From NCBI RefSeq assembly GCF_020567425.1, contig NZ_JAJCVJ010000002.1, positions 62,001 through 126,000 on the forward strand: 64,000 nucleotides of DNA, given 5' to 3'. The stretch is from Salinirubrum litoreum (GTDB lineage Archaea > Halobacteriota > Halobacteria > Halobacteriales > Haloferacaceae). Numbering within the stretch: position 1 is the stretch's first letter; each line of letters starts with the position of its first letter. Below are positions 61,054 to 64,000 of this stretch, in pieces. The position numbers were made by a program, and so were the translations under genes. The notes beneath the pieces are model-generated. The model was given only the letters and a program-made list of their open reading frames with translations. It was not told where the DNA came from and did no database searches.

Positions 61054-61132
61054 ACCATCGTGAATCGGGGCTGAACCACCGCGAAGCGGGCCTGAACCAC
61101 CGCGAAGCGGGCCTGAACCGCCGCGAAACGGA
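61049..61132. repeat. 21-bp tandem repeat (4 copies) over the protease stop codon
   Basis: CCTGAACCACCGCGAAGCGG plus G recurs at 61049, 61070, 61091 and 61112 with a few mismatches (CATCGTGAAT in copy 1, GCCGCGAAAC in copy 4). Copy 1 starts two bases before the TGA of the protease gene. The 21-base period is a multiple of three; on the plus strand one frame reads GLNHREA-type heptads. Confidence 0.92.
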
Positions 61133-61210
61133 TCCGGGTCGACGCGGTCGGGTCGCTACCCGCCGTGTTCGACGCCGTGTCACTCAATCCGTCGACGTCC
61201 CGGCCGCGTC

Positions 61211-61729
61211 CTAGTTCGTGTCCGCGTCGTCGCCCTCCCCCTCCTCGTCCTCGTCGTGTTCCTCCTCGGCCGACTCCCACAGCGCACACCAGTCCTCGCC
61301 GCCGATGTAGCCCTCGACGCGCACGCACGCACCGTATCCGTCGCCGTTCTTGTCGGTGATGAACTCGTGACAGTTCGCGCAGGTCTGGCCTTCGGGAGCC
61401 TCGGCGACTTCGTTGGCCTCGCCGAAGTTGACCGCGCTCTTGGCGACCAACTGGTTCGGGTCGCGTCGCTCCCCACCGATCGAGGTGGCGGTGCGGTACA
61501 CCTCCGGCACCGGTCCCTCGCGGAACTGCCGCTCTGAGACGCCCTCGGGGAGTTCCTCGTCGTCCTCGCCGTCTGCGGCGGGCGCACCGAGACACCCCGC
61601 GACGCCGACCGTCCCGACCAGCGCGGTCGCCGTGGCCGTTCGGAGGAACCGCCGCCGAGAGCCGGGTCCTCCCCCGGAAGCGAGTCGCCGACTGGTGTCT
61701 CGTCGTCCGGCGTCGTTCTGTTGTTTCAT
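61211..61729 (-). CDS. Tat lipoprotein of the high-potential iron-sulfur (HiPIP) family
   Basis: A 172-residue protein from ATG 61729. SRRRFLRTATATALVGTVGV and AGCLG make a Tat signal with lipobox Cys46. An acidic linker follows. The C-terminal part carries QTCANCHEFITDKNGDGYGA, CVRVEGYIGGEDWCALWE, four cysteines (117, 120, 135, 148) in the order C-x2-C-x14-C-x12-C, with G.....GWC..W replaced by GEDWCALW. This is the HiPIP cluster pattern. It should carry electrons on the outer face of the membrane to a donor or oxidase. No partner gene is adjacent. Confidence 0.82.
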   Translation of the reverse strand: MKQQNDAGRRDTSRRLASGGGPGSRRRFLRTATATALVGTVGVAGCLGAPAADGEDDEELPEGVSERQFREGPVPEVYRTATSIGGERRDPNQLVAKSAVNFGEANEVAEAPEGQTCANCHEFITDKNGDGYGACVRVEGYIGGEDWCALWESAEEEHDEDEEGEGDDADTN

Positions 61730-61951
61730 AGTAGGACGTAATCGGCCGGGTAGCAAGAATTGCCGACAGTGATATTCAGGTCCCCGGAGTCGATCTCCGG
61801 CGTCGGCACGAGTACGTTCGTGCCGGGGCGCTCTCCCGGCCGTAGCGGCGGGGCACCGCGTCTCTGCGCGTCACGCCCGTCCCGGTGGACGCGGGCGAGA
61901 GTCCCGGACGCGACCGGTGGCTACAAACCGACGACGGTCGACACGATCGGT

Positions 61952-62404
61952 ATGAGCGACGACGAGGAGTTCCCACCCGGGGTCGCCGAGGTCATCCGCG
62001 AGGCGGTCGAGAACCAGCACGGCTACCTCTCGTGGCTGAACACGAGCGTCGACGACATCGACTGGGGCCGCTGTGTGCTGACGGTGCCGTTCGACGACAA
62101 ACTGACGAACACCCAGGAGCCACCGACGATGCACGGCGGCATCGCCGCGACGCTGATCGACACCGCCGGCGGACTGGCGCTCCGGACGACACTGGACGAG
62201 TTCGACGGCGGCGTGGCGACGGTCAACCTCAACGTCAACTACCTCCTGCCCGCGTCGGGAGACCTGACGGCGACCGCCGAGGTCGTCCGCTCCGGGTCGA
62301 CGATCGGCGTCAGCGACATCCTCGTCGAGAGTCCGACGCCGGACGGCGAACAGGCGCGCGAGACGGTCGCGGTCGGCCAGGGTGCCTACCGACTGTTCCG
62401 GTAG
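61952..62404 (+). CDS. PaaI-type hotdog thioesterase
   Basis: A 150-residue protein from ATG 61952 (MSDDEEFPPGVAEVIREAVE). The hotdog fold shows YLSWLNTSVDDIDWGRCVLT, then TMHGGIAATLIDTAGGLALR with the HGG...DTAGG catalytic motif, and VATVNLNVNYLLPASGDLTA. The active-site Asp in LIDTAG is present. Such enzymes hydrolyse aromatic or acyl-CoA thioesters. A leaderless start is likely (the ATG follows CACGATCGGT). Upstream residues of the frame are not part of the protein. Confidence 0.9.
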   Translation: MSDDEEFPPGVAEVIREAVENQHGYLSWLNTSVDDIDWGRCVLTVPFDDKLTNTQEPPTMHGGIAATLIDTAGGLALRTTLDEFDGGVATVNLNVNYLLPASGDLTATAEVVRSGSTIGVSDILVESPTPDGEQARETVAVGQGAYRLFR

Positions 62405-62571
62405 CCGAGCCGAGAGTTTCGGGCGGTAAGGCGTCGTGTTCTCGGCGCTGGCGCTCGATTTCGAGTCGACTCGGCGGTGTCGGCCGAACGGTGGTAAGCA
62501 GCGGTTACGCGGTCGGTAACGGCTCCATAGTTAGGATGCCTTCCTGAGTGCTCTCAGGTGAGGTAATTCCA

Positions 62572-62733
62572 ATGCAACAGTGTCAGAACTGCGGAAGCTT
62601 CGTCTCGGCACACTTCGCCCGCGTCTTCGGGGACAACGACGACCAGGTCTGGGCCTGTCTCGACTGCACCACGGGGACCGACATCCTCAGTGGTGGCGCA
62701 GTGTACGGCGCGGACTCGGCCACCGCAGAGTGA
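62572..62733 (+). CDS. Small DUF7563-like zinc-finger protein
   Basis: A 53-residue protein from ATG 62572 (MQQCQNCGSFVSAHFARVFG). QCQNCGSFVSAHFARVFGDN and VWACLDCTTGTDILSGG contain two CxxC pairs of one zinc ribbon, with the DN....V..C..C pattern of DUF7563. The C-terminus is short. It stands alone between the thioesterase and a convergent membrane protein gene. A CTCAGGTGAGGTAATTCC region just upstream may contain its Shine-Dalgarno-like GGTGAGG. Confidence 0.8.
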   Translation: MQQCQNCGSFVSAHFARVFGDNDDQVWACLDCTTGTDILSGGAVYGADSATAE

Positions 62734-62832
62734 GTCGTCCGTCTCCACGGCCGCCGCCCTAGGCCCGGCCGGCCGACACGGACACACTCGGCGAGTGGCG
62801 ACACTCGTCTGTACGCGGGACCGTCGAGTCGG

Positions 62833-63444
62833 TCACTGCAACCCGTCGAGGAACCGATCCGGGACGTGGTCGATCACGCCGGAGGGGAGCACGGCGACGA
62901 GACGCTCCGCCACCCGAACCAGCGGCTTCCGGAGGAGGACGTACACCGCCGAGATGCCGAGTGCGGCCAGCACGCCCTCCCGAACCGGCGACTCGAAGAC
63001 GACCAGCGACGGGACCGCCAGCACGCCCGCCAGGGCGAGGTCCTCGGGCGCGCCGTCGTACCGGATCCAGCGTCGAGGCGCGATCCACCGCCGGCGGACG
63101 TGGTCGTACACCGCACGCTCGGACCGACCCTGCCACGGCTTCAGTTCGAGGCCGCCGCCAGCCACGTCCATCACCGAGTGGAGCGCGGCCGCCGACAGGA
63201 AGACCGCGACGGTGACGGTCTCGGGCGTGCCCAACAGGCCGGCGACGGCCACCGAGACGACCGCGAACACCGAGTAGAGCACGGGGTAGTGGAGCGTCTT
63301 CCGGTGGCCCGCGTACAGGTCGAAGTCGGGGAACAGCCCACCGAGTGCGCCGGCGAGAACGACCGCGAGTCCCGCCTCCGGGGCGACGAACAGGGCGAGG
63401 AGGGCGAGCACGACCCCAGCGAGGGCGTGCGTGGTTGCCATCAT
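62833..63444 (-). CDS. YdjM-like (LexA-binding, metal-dependent hydrolase) membrane protein
   Basis: A 203-residue membrane protein. MMATTHALAGVVLALLALFV has the conserved TH near the N-terminus; GGLFPDFDLYAGHRKTLHYP holds the P.D.D....HR...H set, and ALHSVMDVAGGGLELKPWQG the final histidine and aspartate. These give a membrane-bound metal site. The family (DUF457/YdjM) is thought to hydrolyse lipids or phosphorylated substrates at the membrane. Three to four segments follow. It is divergent from the gene at 63621. Confidence 0.85.
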   Translation of the reverse strand: MMATTHALAGVVLALLALFVAPEAGLAVVLAGALGGLFPDFDLYAGHRKTLHYPVLYSVFAVVSVAVAGLLGTPETVTVAVFLSAAALHSVMDVAGGGLELKPWQGRSERAVYDHVRRRWIAPRRWIRYDGAPEDLALAGVLAVPSLVVFESPVREGVLAALGISAVYVLLRKPLVRVAERLVAVLPSGVIDHVPDRFLDGLQ

Positions 63445-63620
63445 GTGTCCCCTCGTAGGAAACAGATCGTGAAAACGGTGTCGTGTGTACTGCTGACAGT
63501 CGGCCCGGTCGGCGGGAGACGACGGCTCGGCCGCCGAATCGACAGGTCGACACCGGGACGGTGACTCGTGTGCGCCGGTCCGGCGCTACCGTTTACCGGC
63601 CGGAGCGCGTACACCGACTC

Positions 63621-64000
63621 ATGGCCCAGTGGCTTCGTCGGGCCGACCTCGGTGTGCTCGCGGGCCGAGCGATGCAGAGCGTGATCGCGGTGATCCTCGT
63701 CGTCGGACTGTGGGAGCGCAGCATCGCGGTCGTCGTCAACGCGAGTCTCGCGCTGGCGATCACGTTTCTCCCGGCGCTCCTCCGGCGGGACTGGGACGTG
63801 CACCTCGGCACCGGGCTGACGCTGTGGATGACGCTCGCGGTCCTGCTTCACACGGTCGGGATGTTGGGGTTCTACGTCTCCGTCTCGTGGTGGGACCACG
63901 TGACCCACACGCTCTCGGCGACGGTCGTCGCCAGCGTCGGCTACGCGACCGCCCGTGCGGTCGACGAGTACAGCGACGCCATCTACCTCCCGTCGCGCTT
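63621..64000 (+). CDS. Membrane protein, DUF2238/YjdF-like, partial at right edge
   Basis: ATG 63621 opens a frame that runs to the end of the window without a stop, 126 codons so far. MAQWLRRADLGVLAGRAMQS is the start; four hydrophobic segments are visible, with a polar SVSWWDHVTHTLSATVVASV motif (residues about 90-109). A D/H pair in WWDHVTHT.S matches the YjdF/DUF2238 family, integral membrane proteins of unknown function. The C-terminus is outside the window. Confidence 0.75.
   Translation, partial: MAQWLRRADLGVLAGRAMQSVIAVILVVGLWERSIAVVVNASLALAITFLPALLRRDWDVHLGTGLTLWMTLAVLLHTVGMLGFYVSVSWWDHVTHTLSATVVASVGYATARAVDEYSDAIYLPSR

Noticed and set aside
61049-61132. A CRISPR array or clustered regulatory repeat
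   Set aside because: The four units are head-to-tail without spacers, so this is a simple tandem repeat.

Overview
The window is chromosomal DNA of a haloarchaeon (class Halobacteria). It is GC-rich and its proteins are strongly acidic. Many exported proteins carry twin-arginine (Tat) signals, often with a lipobox. Several families are typical of Halobacteria: Bat-type HTH regulators, HalOD1, DUF7344-like and DUF7521-like proteins, a MoaD/SAMP-type ubiquitin-like protein, DUF5794-like and DUF5814-like proteins. Many genes lack a Shine-Dalgarno sequence, as expected for leaderless transcripts. I cannot name the genus.

1-13.7 kb is an accessory, decayed region. It holds the N-terminal part of an McrB-like restriction ATPase, two tandem winged-helix/PemK-like modules (one with a truncated toxin), a DUF429 relic, a secreted GH81 beta-1,3-glucanase, an orphan Tat lipoprotein, and an IS1341-type tnpB element that cuts off a GNAT acetyltransferase. 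Further on are a metallo-hydrolase, a Bat-type regulator, a HalOD1 gene split by an in-frame amber codon, a relic of an HTH/DUF7521 module and a ubiquitin-like modifier.

13.7-25 kb is mainly transport and metabolism: a MOT1-type molybdate transporter, formamidase, a TauE/SafE exporter, a phosphonate-type ABC transporter (phnD-phnC-phnE-phnE) divergent from a Tat-exported glycerophosphodiesterase (a likely phosphate-scavenging unit), an MgtC/DUF4010 membrane protein and an overlapping HAD phosphatase. 25-41 kb is a run of small regulators, lipoproteins, membrane proteins and hydrolases, including an intact HTH/DUF7521/DUF7521 operon, UV damage endonuclease, an HNH protein, an EEP nuclease/phosphatase and a UspA protein.

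41-45.4 kb is a four-gene iron-siderophore operon (binding protein, flavoprotein, permease, ATPase) preceded by two perfect or near-perfect 16-bp palindromes that look like DtxR-family iron boxes. The flavoprotein inside the operon is a candidate intracellular ferri-siderophore reductase. 45.4-64 kb is more core-like: a flavin-binding PPOX protein, DUF5794, IMP dehydrogenase, an ABC-2 exporter, a site-2 protease with CBS domains, a cupin, a Ski2-like helicase, an SLC13-type transporter with TrkA-C domains, tRNA-Pro(UGG), a leaderless (probably cytoplasmic) subtilase with a C-terminal helical domain, a lipid-anchored HiPIP, a PaaI thioesterase and membrane proteins.

Two observations stand out. 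First, at least four genes between 45.9 and 61.1 kb have short tandem duplications (20-36 bp) lying exactly over their stop codons, with a fifth just after a stop codon. Second, a roughly 320-bp intergenic block near 49.5-49.83 kb is packed with strong hairpins and may be an uncharacterised structured RNA or repeat element. No CRISPR array or rRNA was seen.
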